Positions 8,891-15,702 of a stretch of 64,000 bases of DNA are shown piece by piece; position 1 is the first letter of the stretch, and each line of letters opens with the position of its first letter. A program made the translations under genes and the position numbers. Source of the stretch: Coprosoma sp963632935 (GTDB taxonomy: Bacteria > Bacillota_I > Bacilli_A > RF39 > UBA660); NCBI GenBank assembly GCA_963632935.1, contig CAVGWA010000001.1, positions 27,955 through 91,954 of the forward strand. Direction: 5' to 3'. Below the pieces are notes generated by a model. It saw nothing but the letters and a program-made list of their open reading frames with translations. It did no database searches and was not told the origin of the DNA.

Positions 8891-9213
8891 AATTCATCAT
8901 TATCAAAATCGTCAAAACCATCTATATCTTCTTTTGGTAAGAGTTCATTTATTTGCTTAACTGTTGATTGATAATTTTTAATCATAGCATTATATTGATT
9001 CAATGCTGGATTAGCCCTCTCTATACTATACTTACCTTGTGACATCTCCGTTACTACACCTTTTTCTTGAAGTTCCTTTTTTAATTTAGTTAAAGTTTTT
9101 TTCATGAATTCTAATTCTTTAATTAATGTAAGTCCAAGCATTCCCTTTTCACTTCTCATTTCATTAAAGATTTTTTTCAAATTCTTAAAACTAATTGGTT
9201 TGATTTTATCCAT
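8887..9213 (-). CDS. terminase small subunit (P27-like)
   Basis: This 108-residue DNA-recognition subunit of the packaging terminase has an N-terminal helical segment (KMDKIKPISFKNLKKIFNEM) and a C-terminal half with NPALNQYNAMIKNYQSTVKQ and an acidic tail, as in P27-family small terminases. I chose the ATG at 9213 because AAGGTGATAAA lies immediately upstream; a longer frame to 9261 lacks a ribosome site. It probably recognises the neighbouring cos or pac region. Confidence 0.8.
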   Translation of the reverse strand: MDKIKPISFKNLKKIFNEMRSEKGMLGLTLIKELEFMKKTLTKLKKELQEKGVVTEMSQGKYSIERANPALNQYNAMIKNYQSTVKQINELLPKEDIDGFDDFDNDEL

Positions 9214-9325
9214 TTTATCACCTTTTTCTCGAAATAGGGGGGGATATGCACAAATCTGCACATTTTTTGAAGGCTCTCGCTTCGGTTTCTCTTAAAGCCC
9301 ATTTAAAAACCCCACTAGGGGGGAT
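9214..9325 (-). other. gene-free interval between HNH and terS, candidate cos region
   Basis: This 112-base interval contains a run of seven G (seven C on the transcribed strand), two TGCACA copies and a C-rich hairpin, and is noticeably more GC-rich than the rest of the prophage. HNH endonuclease adjacent to terS/terL is the arrangement of cos phages, and the cohesive site usually lies here. The exact cut positions cannot be read from sequence. Confidence 0.4.
9304..9323 (-). terminator. terminator after HNH gene
   Basis: A C4/G4 stem followed by five T on the minus strand begins 3 bases after the HNH stop codon. Confidence 0.6.
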
Positions 9326-9667
9326 TCAAACTCTTTGAACTAGGTTTCCATTTTCATCAAATGTATAATTTTTTCTAGTTGATACATCTTGATGATGTTC
9401 TAACTCATGACATTCCTTACACAGACCCTCTAAGTTTTCTTCACTTAAAGTAATACTGTCATCATAGACATTAGAATTATCTAAGTACTCTCTGTGATGT
9501 ACTATTCCTATTCTTCTCTTGTCTTTTGGAAGCCATTCACTTAAACCATCAACATACACTGGCTTATGACATCTATTACATAATAGATTTTGTTTTATCC
9601 AGATATTTTTTCTAACTTTCTTCCACGATTTTGAATTATAGAAGTTTTTTCTTATTCCATAACTCAT
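9326..9667 (-). CDS. HNH endonuclease
   Basis: This 113-residue HNH nuclease has zinc-binding CNRCH (about residues 31-35) and CKECH (about 88-92) pairs, with the catalytic HH in GIVHHREYLDN and the LEGLCKECHELEHH end. Such proteins next to terminase genes are needed for cos cleavage and packaging in HK97-type phages. The start overlaps the upstream gene's stop by 4 bases. Confidence 0.92.
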   Translation of the reverse strand: MSYGIRKNFYNSKSWKKVRKNIWIKQNLLCNRCHKPVYVDGLSEWLPKDKRRIGIVHHREYLDNSNVYDDSITLSEENLEGLCKECHELEHHQDVSTRKNYTFDENGNLVQRV

Positions 9668-9951
9668 TTTGTTTTCTTATTAGATGTTTTTGTTTTCTGC
9701 AATGCAGTTTCAGCATCAGGTTCTAACTTAGCATTTTCTACCTTTTCTGTTTGTTCTTGTTCTTCTTGTTGTTCTTGTTGTTCTTGTTCTTCTTGTTGTT
9801 CAATAACTTCACATACTCCTGCCTTTACTAATTCAATAGCTCTTTCTTTAGTTACTATTCTTTCATAATTAGCATCCTCTGGGTTGTTAGTTATTCTTTC
9901 ATTAATTTCTGAATCAATATATGTTTGTATACATCTTACTTTTGTTTCCAT
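9664..9951 (-). CDS. small phage protein with Glu/Gln repeat
   Basis: This 95-residue protein has an N-terminal half (RCIQTYIDSEINERITNN, ERAIELVKAGVCEVIE) resembling the small phage proteins that precede HNH/terminase modules. The C-terminal half is low-complexity EQ repeat followed by a Lys-rich tail. An AGGAGG site lies upstream. The function is unknown. Confidence 0.6.
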   Translation of the reverse strand: METKVRCIQTYIDSEINERITNNPEDANYERIVTKERAIELVKAGVCEVIEQQEEQEQQEQQEEQEQTEKVENAKLEPDAETALQKTKTSNKKTK

Positions 9952-9966
9952 TTTATTTTTCCTCCT

Positions 9967-10165
9967 TTATAGTATTAATCTATCTATATCCTCTTGAGTA
10001 GCCTTTCTTACAGCACTATCTGAGGTAGATTCTATACTAGATAATAATATGTTTAATAAACTTACAAATGACATTTCTTTCATATCACTCATACTTATAT
10101 TAAGTCTTTTAGCAAGTGCCAACACTTGATATTCATCTATTGGCTCATCACTTTGCGATTGATTG
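9967..10165 (-). CDS. C-terminal (T) part of tail assembly chaperone, reached by frameshift
   Basis: The frame +1 to the upstream chaperone gene is open here and encodes DEYQVLALAKRLNISMSDMK and a conserved-looking end RKATQEDIDRL, the pattern of the T domain of siphophage G/GT tail chaperones. No start codon in this frame has a ribosome site. A CCC-C site at 10168-10165 and a GGGGG run at 10186-10182 allow +1 slippage. I infer a GT fusion protein made by programmed frameshifting. Confidence 0.6.
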
Positions 10166-10510
10166 GGGATTTCCTTGATTTCCCCCTGATATGGGAGTTA
10201 ATGCTAATTCTATTACATCATTAACCCAATCCATGCTGTCAAATAGTGTTTCTATATTTTTCAGAAAATCATCAAAAGAACCAACTTGTGAAGCATCAGA
10301 TTCAACTATCATTACATAAGTTATTTGTAATAATATTTTTAGAAAGTCATCTAATATATTTAAAGTATCATCTTTATTAACTTTTAATTCTTTTATACTA
10401 TCTATATCTTGCATCAATTTTCTACCAGTCATATCACGATATTTAAATTGTGTTAATGCACTTGATTGCATTGTGTAGGATTTCCCTCCAAGATTAATTA
10501 TTTTTTTCAT
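10148..10510 (-). CDS. tail assembly chaperone (G)
   Basis: This 120-residue protein opens with KKIINLGGKSYTMQSSALTQ and FKYRDMTGRKLMQDI, and has WVNDVIELALTPISG near the end, as in tail assembly chaperones that coat the tape measure during tail growth. It ends just downstream of two +1 slip sites leading into the T frame. The gene normally lies between the major tail and tape measure genes. Here it lies upstream of the terminases, which is unusual. Confidence 0.7.
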   Translation of the reverse strand: MKKIINLGGKSYTMQSSALTQFKYRDMTGRKLMQDIDSIKELKVNKDDTLNILDDFLKILLQITYVMIVESDASQVGSFDDFLKNIETLFDSMDWVNDVIELALTPISGGNQGNPQSIAK

Positions 10511-10562
10511 TTTAATCCTCCAACTTGTTTTTTTAATTTAAGTATTTTTCTACTTTATCATT

Positions 10563-10618
10563 CTATCACAAGAAAACTATCATTTTTTATCATTTTCTAT
10601 CATTTTCTATCATCTTTC
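10563..10618 (-). repeat. 10-bp-period tandem repeat (iteron-like) at the head of the late operon
   Basis: On the minus strand the unit ATGATAGAAA recurs about four times in register, with degenerate copies before it. It lies in the 106-base gap between a candidate late regulator gene and the first late gene. One repeat per helical turn suggests a multimeric protein binding site. Confidence 0.6.
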
Positions 10619-11060
10619 ATTTTTTTGTGTTTTTTGCTTGCAAAGTATTTCTTATTTCATTAAGCATTCTATATACTTGAGCATCCTCATATGGCATTAT
10701 ATTTATTATTTTTTTAACCTTGTATTTTTCTAAATATTTATATACATATATTTTGTCTATCCATTCGCTGCTATTTCTTAATTCAATTTCCTTTTTATCT
10801 AATAATGCTTTTCTATCATTCATTAGTGTTTGAATTTCTTTTAATCTTTTATCTATTTGTTTTTCTTCTTTCAAAATTAAATAATCATTTATTAAATTGT
10901 TTTTCTTACCACCGTCGATAGATATTTTATTTAGATTTAAGGATTTAGGTTGAGTTTTAGCAAACAATCTTTCTTGTTCTTCAAGTATTCCAATATATAT
11001 ATTTTGTAAGTCATTATATTTTTTCTTACATTCTTCATATGCAATATAAATATCGTTCAT
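10617..11060 (-). CDS. candidate phage late-gene transcription regulator (DUF1492/ArpU-like)
   Basis: This 147-residue, mostly helical protein has a coiled-coil middle with KEEKQIDKRLKEIQTLMNDR. Its C-terminal segment KVKKIINIMPYEDAQVYRML has the helix-turn-helix spacing of DUF1492/ArpU-type phage regulators. It sits just before the late operon, where such activators are encoded. The assignment is by pattern and position; an unrelated structural role is possible. Confidence 0.4.
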   Translation of the reverse strand: MNDIYIAYEECKKKYNDLQNIYIGILEEQERLFAKTQPKSLNLNKISIDGGKKNNLINDYLILKEEKQIDKRLKEIQTLMNDRKALLDKKEIELRNSSEWIDKIYVYKYLEKYKVKKIINIMPYEDAQVYRMLNEIRNTLQAKNTKK

Positions 11061-11094
11061 ATATGCACCCTCTTTTCTTAATTATCCTTCTTAT

Positions 11095-11129
11095 AAAATG
11101 TTCTATAATCCCTTAAACTCGAACATTTT
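11095..11129. repeat. inverted repeat in the gap after the tyrosine recombinase gene
   Basis: Nine-base arms AAAATGTTC/GAACATTTT are separated by 17 bases. It may be a regulator site or weak terminator. The remaining bases of the 11,061-11,233 gap show nothing I recognise. Confidence 0.35.
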
Positions 11130-11233
11130 TATATAGCAATTTTTAATCTATATTTTTGTCTTATTTTATAAGTGTAAAAGTTATTTTTCCACATTATATT
11201 TTTTGAAAAACGTTACCGTAGATACTAAACACG

Positions 11234-11911
11234 TTAATTCCGTAATTTTTTAGGTTTTTGATGACCGATGAAGATAGCCTCACGATCTGCCTCTGCATCA
11301 TCAATTCCCCAGTGCACGTAACGCATCGTGTAGTTGTAATCATCGTGATTATACATCTTCATAAGTGTTTCAGGTTTACCACCATGAAGAATATACATAT
11401 AGCCAAATGTTTTACGCAGACTATGTAATCCAAACTTAAAATCCATATTCACTGCATTTCCAGCTTTTTGAATAACTCTGCGTGCTTGTTGCTGAGTTAT
11501 TGGAAGTATTACATTAGTTGTCTTTCCTTTGTACGTATTTATCGTTTTTTGTCCCATAAATAGATAATCATTTGGCTTTAAATCAAACTCCTTGATATAT
11601 TTAAGTACTTCATCGTGAAACTGCTTATTCATTCTGAAATTCTGCATCTTACCAGTTTTTAACTCCTTAATTGATACATAACCTTTTTCTAATTGAAACA
11701 CCTTTAATTGAAGCAAATTTTCAGCTCTAAACGCAGTATTGAATCCAATTAAACAGATCATATAATTACGATATGCTTGATAATACTTAATTTTTGACTT
11801 GGCATGCTCAACTTTAGACCACAGATTATCCATTAAAGCCTGCAGCTGTTTCTCGTCTTTAATTGGTAAGGTTTCCTGTTGTCCTCCAAACAAAGCTATT
11901 CTTCTACCCAT
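11234..11911 (-). CDS. tyrosine recombinase / phage integrase family protein
   Basis: This 225-residue catalytic-domain-only tyrosine recombinase has the first arginine in TAFRAENLLQL, the H-x-x-R box in LHSLRKTFGYMY, and a tyrosine in the TMRYVHWG region near the C-terminus. It lacks an arm-binding N-terminal domain. A separate serine recombinase sits at the att end, so this enzyme is probably not the integrase. Similar short recombinases occur between early and late modules of Firmicutes phages, perhaps resolving multimers or regulating. An AGGAGG site precedes the ATG. Confidence 0.85.
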   Translation of the reverse strand: MGRRIALFGGQQETLPIKDEKQLQALMDNLWSKVEHAKSKIKYYQAYRNYMICLIGFNTAFRAENLLQLKVFQLEKGYVSIKELKTGKMQNFRMNKQFHDEVLKYIKEFDLKPNDYLFMGQKTINTYKGKTTNVILPITQQQARRVIQKAGNAVNMDFKFGLHSLRKTFGYMYILHGGKPETLMKMYNHDDYNYTMRYVHWGIDDAEADREAIFIGHQKPKKLRN

Positions 11912-11946
11912 ATTATCCTCCTATTTATATTTTTCTACTTTACCAC

Positions 11947-12162
11947 TTATTGTGATACTTGTTCATTACTTTTCTTTCCCATCTTCATCAATAACTCATG
12001 CCTAAATTTTATTTGATTATTTCTATATACTCTCTTTCCACAATGGCTACAATATGCAAATTCTAATTTGTTAGGCACAAATACAGTATGACTACATTCA
12101 CATACGTGTCTTATTTTATATAATTCATTAAATCTCTTTTTTTCTTGAAGAGCCTTCGCCAT
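11947..12162 (-). CDS. small zinc-ribbon phage protein
   Basis: This 71-residue protein carries CECSHTVFV then YCSHCGKRVY, a four-cysteine zinc ribbon, after an FNELYKIRHV segment common in small phage genes. The start is uncertain: the frame opens inside the upstream glycine-rich repeat, and the ATG at 12162 (MAKALQ) has no clear ribosome site. Translation may depend on coupling to, or frameshifting from, the repeat gene. Confidence 0.55.
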   Translation of the reverse strand: MAKALQEKKRFNELYKIRHVCECSHTVFVPNKLEFAYCSHCGKRVYRNNQIKFRHELLMKMGKKSNEQVSQ

Positions 12163-12394
12163 AGCCATCGCCAGAGCCATCGCCAAAGCCTGAGCCAGAG
12201 CCATCGCCATAGCCAGAGCCATCGCCAAAGCCAGAGCCAGAACCATCGCCAAAGCCTGAGCCATCGCCAAAGCCTGAGCCATCGCCATAGCCAGAGCCAT
12301 CGCCAGAGCCATAGCCAAAGCCAGAGCCAGTATCTTTTTCTTTTATGTATTTATCAGTTAATTGTGTTGCTTTTATATATTCTATTTTTCCCAC
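12128..12394 (-). CDS. Gly/Asp/Ser repeat phage protein
   Basis: This 88-residue protein has a 22-residue N-terminus followed by repeats of the kind GDGSGYGDGSGFGDGSG and a basic end. The GTG start at 12394 overlaps the previous gene by 13 bases. Of the three frames open across the repeat, this one continues from a plausible start with non-repeat sequence. Comparable Gly-rich proteins occur in gut phages, with unknown function. The repeat probably varies in copy number. Confidence 0.5.
   Translation of the reverse strand: MGKIEYIKATQLTDKYIKEKDTGSGFGYGSGDGSGYGDGSGFGDGSGFGDGSGSGFGDGSGYGDGSGSGFGDGSGDGYGEGSSRKKEI
12150..12330 (-). repeat. 6-bp-based tandem repeat array (minisatellite)
   Basis: Variants of GCCATCGCCAAAGCC and GCCAGAGCC recur across about 180 bases, with a 6-base core and higher-order 18- to 24-base units. 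GC content is far above its surroundings. All three frames on one strand and one on the other are open because no unit encodes a stop. Confidence 0.9.
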
Positions 12395-12747
12395 TCACTA
12401 ACACCTTCAATGCTTTTTTGTGCTTTTGCCGTACATTCTATAATTTCAATGGCTTCTGTAACTTCTATTTTATCAACTTCAACAGCAAATTTGCAGTCTT
12501 CAGGTTTTTTGGTTCCATCTTTGGCAAGTTGACTTAAGCTGTTTGCTCCATCCCAATACCAAATTCGTCTTACTTTCCTAATTACTACTTCTTTACCATT
12601 TCTGCTTTCTACATATCCCGCAAACACTCCTGCGGAATAAGTTCTTACTATGCAATACTTCATTCCTTCATATTCTTCAGCTTTTAAATATTTTGTAACT
12701 TCTGTTTCTGGAATATATTTAATTCCATCAATAATAATTTCTTTCAT
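12382..12747 (-). CDS. phage protein of the DUF6948 type
   Basis: This 121-residue protein has the recognisable core YCIVRTYSAGVFAGYVESR, RRIWYWDGANSLSQLA and KFAVEVDKIEVTEAIEIIEC. I recall this as a conserved domain of unknown function (DUF6948) frequent in gut phages. A strong AGGAGG site precedes the ATG, and it starts 1 base after the receiver-domain gene. Confidence 0.7.
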   Translation of the reverse strand: MKEIIIDGIKYIPETEVTKYLKAEEYEGMKYCIVRTYSAGVFAGYVESRNGKEVVIRKVRRIWYWDGANSLSQLAKDGTKKPEDCKFAVEVDKIEVTEAIEIIECTAKAQKSIEGVSEWEK

Positions 12748-12748
12748 T

Positions 12749-13252
12749 TTAATCCTCCTCTAAATATTCATCAATAAGTCTATTTTTTTCAGCAATGATA
12801 TTTTTCTTTAATTTACTATATTTTTCAATTAACAAACAAATGGAGTTTATTTTTTCTTTAGTATATTCTCCATTCAAAAAGAATTTTTCTTTATCATATA
12901 CTTTATCCGGATCCACATAATCACTATCATATGCTTCGTCTCTATAATTAGTCATAATGATAATAGGAAAATCACTTGCAATCTTTTTTATTTCTTCATA
13001 AATTGAAGTGCCTTTTAGTCTATTTCCTTCTATAACTAATTTATTATCAATAATTAATAACATAATTTTGTCTTCAAGAATATCTTTTTTGATTTCATCT
13101 ATAATATCAACATAATTTATAGTATTTTTATTCAAATTATAATCTTTATATAGAATAGTGTGCTCAAAAGATAAATGAGTATATATAGTTCTTTTAATTG
13201 AATTTAATTCCTCTAAATCATCTTCAATAATTCCAATTTTATATTCCTTCAT
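12749..13252 (-). CDS. response-regulator receiver-domain protein in prophage early operon
   Basis: This 167-residue CheY-like protein has the acidic pair in IGIIEDD (residues 6-12), the phospho-acceptor aspartate in MLLIIDNKL (D69), the switch threonine in PIIIMTNY (T101) and a lysine in VYDKEKFF (about K121). No output domain or DNA-binding domain is present and no kinase is visible nearby. Single-base gaps to both neighbours place it in the phage early operon. It may interfere with host signalling or serve an anti-host or defence function; this is inference. Confidence 0.65.
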   Translation of the reverse strand: MKEYKIGIIEDDLEELNSIKRTIYTHLSFEHTILYKDYNLNKNTINYVDIIDEIKKDILEDKIMLLIIDNKLVIEGNRLKGTSIYEEIKKIASDFPIIIMTNYRDEAYDSDYVDPDKVYDKEKFFLNGEYTKEKINSICLLIEKYSKLKKNIIAEKNRLIDEYLEED

Positions 13253-13253
13253 A

Positions 13254-13673
13254 TTAATCCACCTTTGGCCATCTTATTGTGTCTATTCCTTGCTGTTCGC
13301 ACTCTTGAATAAGCCCACTCATCAAGAATGCAAATTCGCTTGTATTCAGTTCGTGACTTGGAGTATATATCATGTATATATCCCACGCATTTCCGTTTTT
13401 AACTTTAGAACTTAACTTTTCATAATATTTTATTCCTCTTATCAAAGTATTGTGTGGCACACAAACTTGATATCTCACAGAATAATCTTTCAACATTTTA
13501 AAATGTAGTTCTTCTATATTCGTTTTTAATACTTTTGCTAATTCGTATAATAATTTCCAATATTTTTTATTTTGTTCTTTATTTCTAGCGTTTTTATACT
13601 CTTTTAATTCGTATAATTTATCTTTGTCAAGCTTTATTAATTCACTAGCTAATTTCTCGGGTTTTGCTATCAT
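13254..13673 (-). CDS. NinB-like recombination protein
   Basis: This 139-residue protein has ARNKEQNKKYWKLLYELAKV near the N-terminus and a C-terminal helix MSGLIQECEQQGIDTIRWP, the hallmarks of NinB/YbcN recombination proteins, which bind single-stranded DNA. It lies directly after ssb, consistent with a recombination/replication module. Confidence 0.75.
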   Translation of the reverse strand: MIAKPEKLASELIKLDKDKLYELKEYKNARNKEQNKKYWKLLYELAKVLKTNIEELHFKMLKDYSVRYQVCVPHNTLIRGIKYYEKLSSKVKNGNAWDIYMIYTPSHELNTSEFAFLMSGLIQECEQQGIDTIRWPKVD

Positions 13674-13675
13674 AA

Positions 13676-14083
13676 CTACTCCAAGAAATTATCGTCAATA
13701 TTTACTTGCTCTCCAAAATCTGCGAATGGGTCCTCATCTTTCTTTTCGACTTGTTCAGTTTTCCTTGCAGATTGTAAAAATGATATTCTTTCCACATTGA
13801 CTTCTGTAATGTATTTTGTAGCACCTTGAGTATCAGTATATCTATTTCCAGTTAATCTTCCTTTTACGACTATTAAATCGCCTTTTTTTACATATTTGTT
13901 AACTGTTTCAGCTGTGTTGCTCCAGCATCGACAATTTATAAAATCTGTATCATATTCGCCATGTTGATTTTTAAAATTGCGTGTAACTGCTAATGTAAAC
14001 GTTGCATAGCTTTTTCCTGTACTCGTTTTTTTTAATTCAATATCTTTTGTTAATCTTCCTAACAATATTCCTTCATTAAGCAT
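13676..14083 (-). CDS. ssb: single-stranded DNA-binding protein (phage)
   Basis: This 135-residue protein has an OB fold: MLNEGILLGRLTKDIELK, FTLAVTRNF, DFINCRCWSNTAETV, KKGDLIVVKGRLTGNRY. The C-terminal tail is acidic but ends DDNFLE, lacking the usual final DDxPF. I chose the ATG at 14083 because the AGGAG upstream sits 9 bases away; the in-frame ATG at 14092 is too close. Confidence 0.92.
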   Translation of the reverse strand: MLNEGILLGRLTKDIELKKTSTGKSYATFTLAVTRNFKNQHGEYDTDFINCRCWSNTAETVNKYVKKGDLIVVKGRLTGNRYTDTQGATKYITEVNVERISFLQSARKTEQVEKKDEDPFADFGEQVNIDDNFLE

Positions 14084-14207
14084 TTTTTTCATCTCCTAAT
14101 TCTTTTGATAATTTTTCTAACTCTCTAATTAAAATTGGCTTATAATGTGATTTTGACATATCCTTTTCTCCCTTTTTTATTTTTTCGACTAATTCTTGAT
14201 TATTCAT
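14076..14207 (-). CDS. small phage protein
   Basis: This 43-residue ORF begins at an ATG 5 bases after AGGTGG and overlaps ssb by 8 bases. It is rich in K and E (VEKIKKGEKD, LIRELEKLSKELGDEK). The function is unknown. Confidence 0.5.
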   Translation of the reverse strand: MNNQELVEKIKKGEKDMSKSHYKPILIRELEKLSKELGDEKNA

Positions 14208-14208
14208 A

Positions 14209-14424
14209 TTAACCACCTACATAATTACCTTTATCATCATGCGTTATTTCAATTATTTTAGGAACAATGTTATAAACTTCATCTTCTTTAATTCCGTTAA
14301 TAACATTGCATATATAATCAGTTGTTTCTACTAAATATTCAGATACATCTTTGATACAACCTATAAAATCACATTTATTGCTTTTCTTATTGATACAGCA
14401 TACATTTCCTCTATAATTATAGAT
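14209..14424 (-). CDS. possible small Cys-containing protein, start uncertain
   Basis: An open frame of up to 72 codons has coding-like composition (NVCCINKKSNKCDFIGCIKD, then YICNVINGIKEDEVYNIVPK). No ATG, GTG or TTG lies in frame near its start; an ATC or ATT start near 14,424, or a start just after AGAGGAAA, would be needed. It fills a gap between two genes of the operon. Confidence 0.3.
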   Translation of the reverse strand: MYNYRGNVCCINKKSNKCDFIGCIKDVSEYLVETTDYICNVINGIKEDEVYNIVPKIIEITHDDKGNYVGG

Positions 14425-14701
14425 TTACAATTAATGGTAATCTTTTTAAATTAGGTTTTATTTGTTTAACATTTATATTAATATCAAGCTTATATTTAAC
14501 ATAAAATTGTTGTAAAAGCACCAGTACATCTGCTATTTTTTCTTCAATACGATGTCTTAGATATGTTTCCATATCAACATTCAAACTATAAAGTTCATAA
14601 TCCTTAATCGCATCTAATAATCCTTGAATTTCTTTACGTAATTTATTCATTTGATTTGATTTTCCATAATTATTAAATATTTTTAATAGTTTTTCTTTCA
14701 T
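14417..14701 (-). CDS. MazG-like nucleotide pyrophosphohydrolase-type protein
   Basis: This 94-residue helical protein has a C-terminal EEKIADVLVLLQQFYVKY helix resembling the EExxD metal-binding helices of phage MazG/dUTPase-like proteins. The first acidic helix (LRKEIQGLLDAIKDYE) is less canonical. Starting at 14701 gives a 4-base ATGA overlap with the previous gene. Function is inferred from pattern only. Confidence 0.5.
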   Translation of the reverse strand: MKEKLLKIFNNYGKSNQMNKLRKEIQGLLDAIKDYELYSLNVDMETYLRHRIEEKIADVLVLLQQFYVKYKLDININVKQIKPNLKRLPLIVNL

Positions 14702-14859
14702 CGTTTTTTCCACACTTTCTTGCATAAATTACTATGTTTTTCAAAATATTCATAGTTAGTAGTACAATTATGATCTATTGAGCACATACATATTTCAAAG
14801 AGAAAAAAGTAAAAAAATAAAATTCCTAGAATAAACACAAACATCATAACTTTTTTCAT
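14698..14859 (-). CDS. small membrane protein
   Basis: This 53-residue protein has one hydrophobic helix (VMMFVFILGILFFYFFLFEI) after MKK and a cysteine-containing soluble tail. The ATG at 14859 has AGAAGG 5 bases upstream. The function is unknown. Confidence 0.55.
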   Translation of the reverse strand: MKKVMMFVFILGILFFYFFLFEICMCSIDHNCTTNYEYFEKHSNLCKKVWKKR

Positions 14860-14860
14860 T

Positions 14861-15160
14861 TTAACCTTCTTCCAATTGCCCAAAATTTTTTATATATTCA
14901 TCAACTGAAGCTATTTCAATCATTAAATTTTTAACATATTCCTCAGAAACGACTTCAATTTTATTTAAATCTTTAAAGTAAACATTCTCACATTTTCCAA
15001 CAAAATTTAAGTATGTTCCTTTTTTTGTTTTATAAATCTTTGCGTTAAAATATTGATCAATTATTCCAAAAAAAGTTGAAACAGGAATTTTCTGTTGATA
15101 TTCTAAAATCACATCACACTTATCAGTATCATAAATTTTGTTTTCTATAATTTTTTTCAT
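14861..15160 (-). CDS. phage hypothetical protein
   Basis: This 99-residue protein starts MKKIIENKIYDTDKCDVI with a YKTKKGTYL strand, a pattern common in small phage proteins that open with a target-value beta hairpin. AAGGAG lies upstream. It overlaps its neighbour by 32 bases. No function can be assigned. Confidence 0.55.
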   Translation of the reverse strand: MKKIIENKIYDTDKCDVILEYQQKIPVSTFFGIIDQYFNAKIYKTKKGTYLNFVGKCENVYFKDLNKIEVVSEEYVKNLMIEIASVDEYIKNFGQLEEG

Positions 15161-15404
15161 TTTTTCTCCTTAAGTCATTTAATTGTTTAGTTAAGCCTTC
15201 AATTTTGCTGGCGTTTTGGCGTCTTTGCATCTCTTTTATTTTTAGCTTGTATTGTAATTCTTTGTTTTGTTTGTTAATCAAAATTATTGCATCATTTAAA
15301 CTATCAAATGCTTTTTTGATTTCAAAAAATTTCTTTTGGATTTTTCCAAATTCATTTTCAAAATATATTAAATCTTTATATTTTTTATTGCTTATTATTT
15401 TCAC
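15129..15404 (-). CDS. coiled-coil phage protein
   Basis: This 91-residue protein has a GTG start after AGGGGAAT. Almost the whole length is predicted coiled coil (KIQKKFFEIKKAFDSL, NKQNKELQYKLKIKE). The function is unknown. Confidence 0.5.
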   Translation of the reverse strand: MKIISNKKYKDLIYFENEFGKIQKKFFEIKKAFDSLNDAIILINKQNKELQYKLKIKEMQRRQNASKIEGLTKQLNDLRRKNEKNYRKQNL

Positions 15405-15417
15405 TTTATTCCCCTTT

Positions 15418-15702
15418 TCATTCTTTAATTTTAAAATAATTATTTACTAAATTAAGATCAGTCGAATTGATAATTTTATTTTGGCCTTGAAATTTGATGC
15501 TAAAACTTTCACCATTCTTGCTATATATTTCAAATTTTTTTACTTTATTTTTCTTATCAATCACTTTTGTTCTAGTTACCATTGCAAAGTGCCAAAACTT
15601 TCGTTGACTAATAAAATATCCAATATCTTGTCTCCACTGTTTTTGATTAAAATCAATGATATTTTTTTTAGCAATCCATGAACGATTATATTTTCTAGCC
15701 AT
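15418..15702 (-). CDS. phage hypothetical protein
   Basis: This 94-residue basic protein (MARKYNRSWIAKKN; KFWHFAMVTRTKVIDKK) overlaps the DnaD-like gene by 8 bases. I do not recognise the family. Confidence 0.5.
   Translation of the reverse strand: MARKYNRSWIAKKNIIDFNQKQWRQDIGYFISQRKFWHFAMVTRTKVIDKKNKVKKFEIYSKNGESFSIKFQGQNKIINSTDLNLVNNYFKIKE

Noticed and set aside
11234..11911. Tyrosine recombinase as the prophage integrase
   Set aside because: It lies mid-prophage without an arm-binding domain, while a complete serine recombinase abuts the attachment junction.
11947..12318. A 123-residue protein beginning with a long MALA repeat
   Set aside because: The repeat frame has no ribosome site or non-repeat start; only its zinc-ribbon end looks like real protein.
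12150..12330. CRISPR-like repeat array
   Set aside because: Units are contiguous 6-base derivatives without unique spacers and lie inside a coding frame.
13676..14092. ssb start at ATG 14092
   Set aside because: Only one base separates it from AGGAG; the ATG at 14083 has proper spacing.
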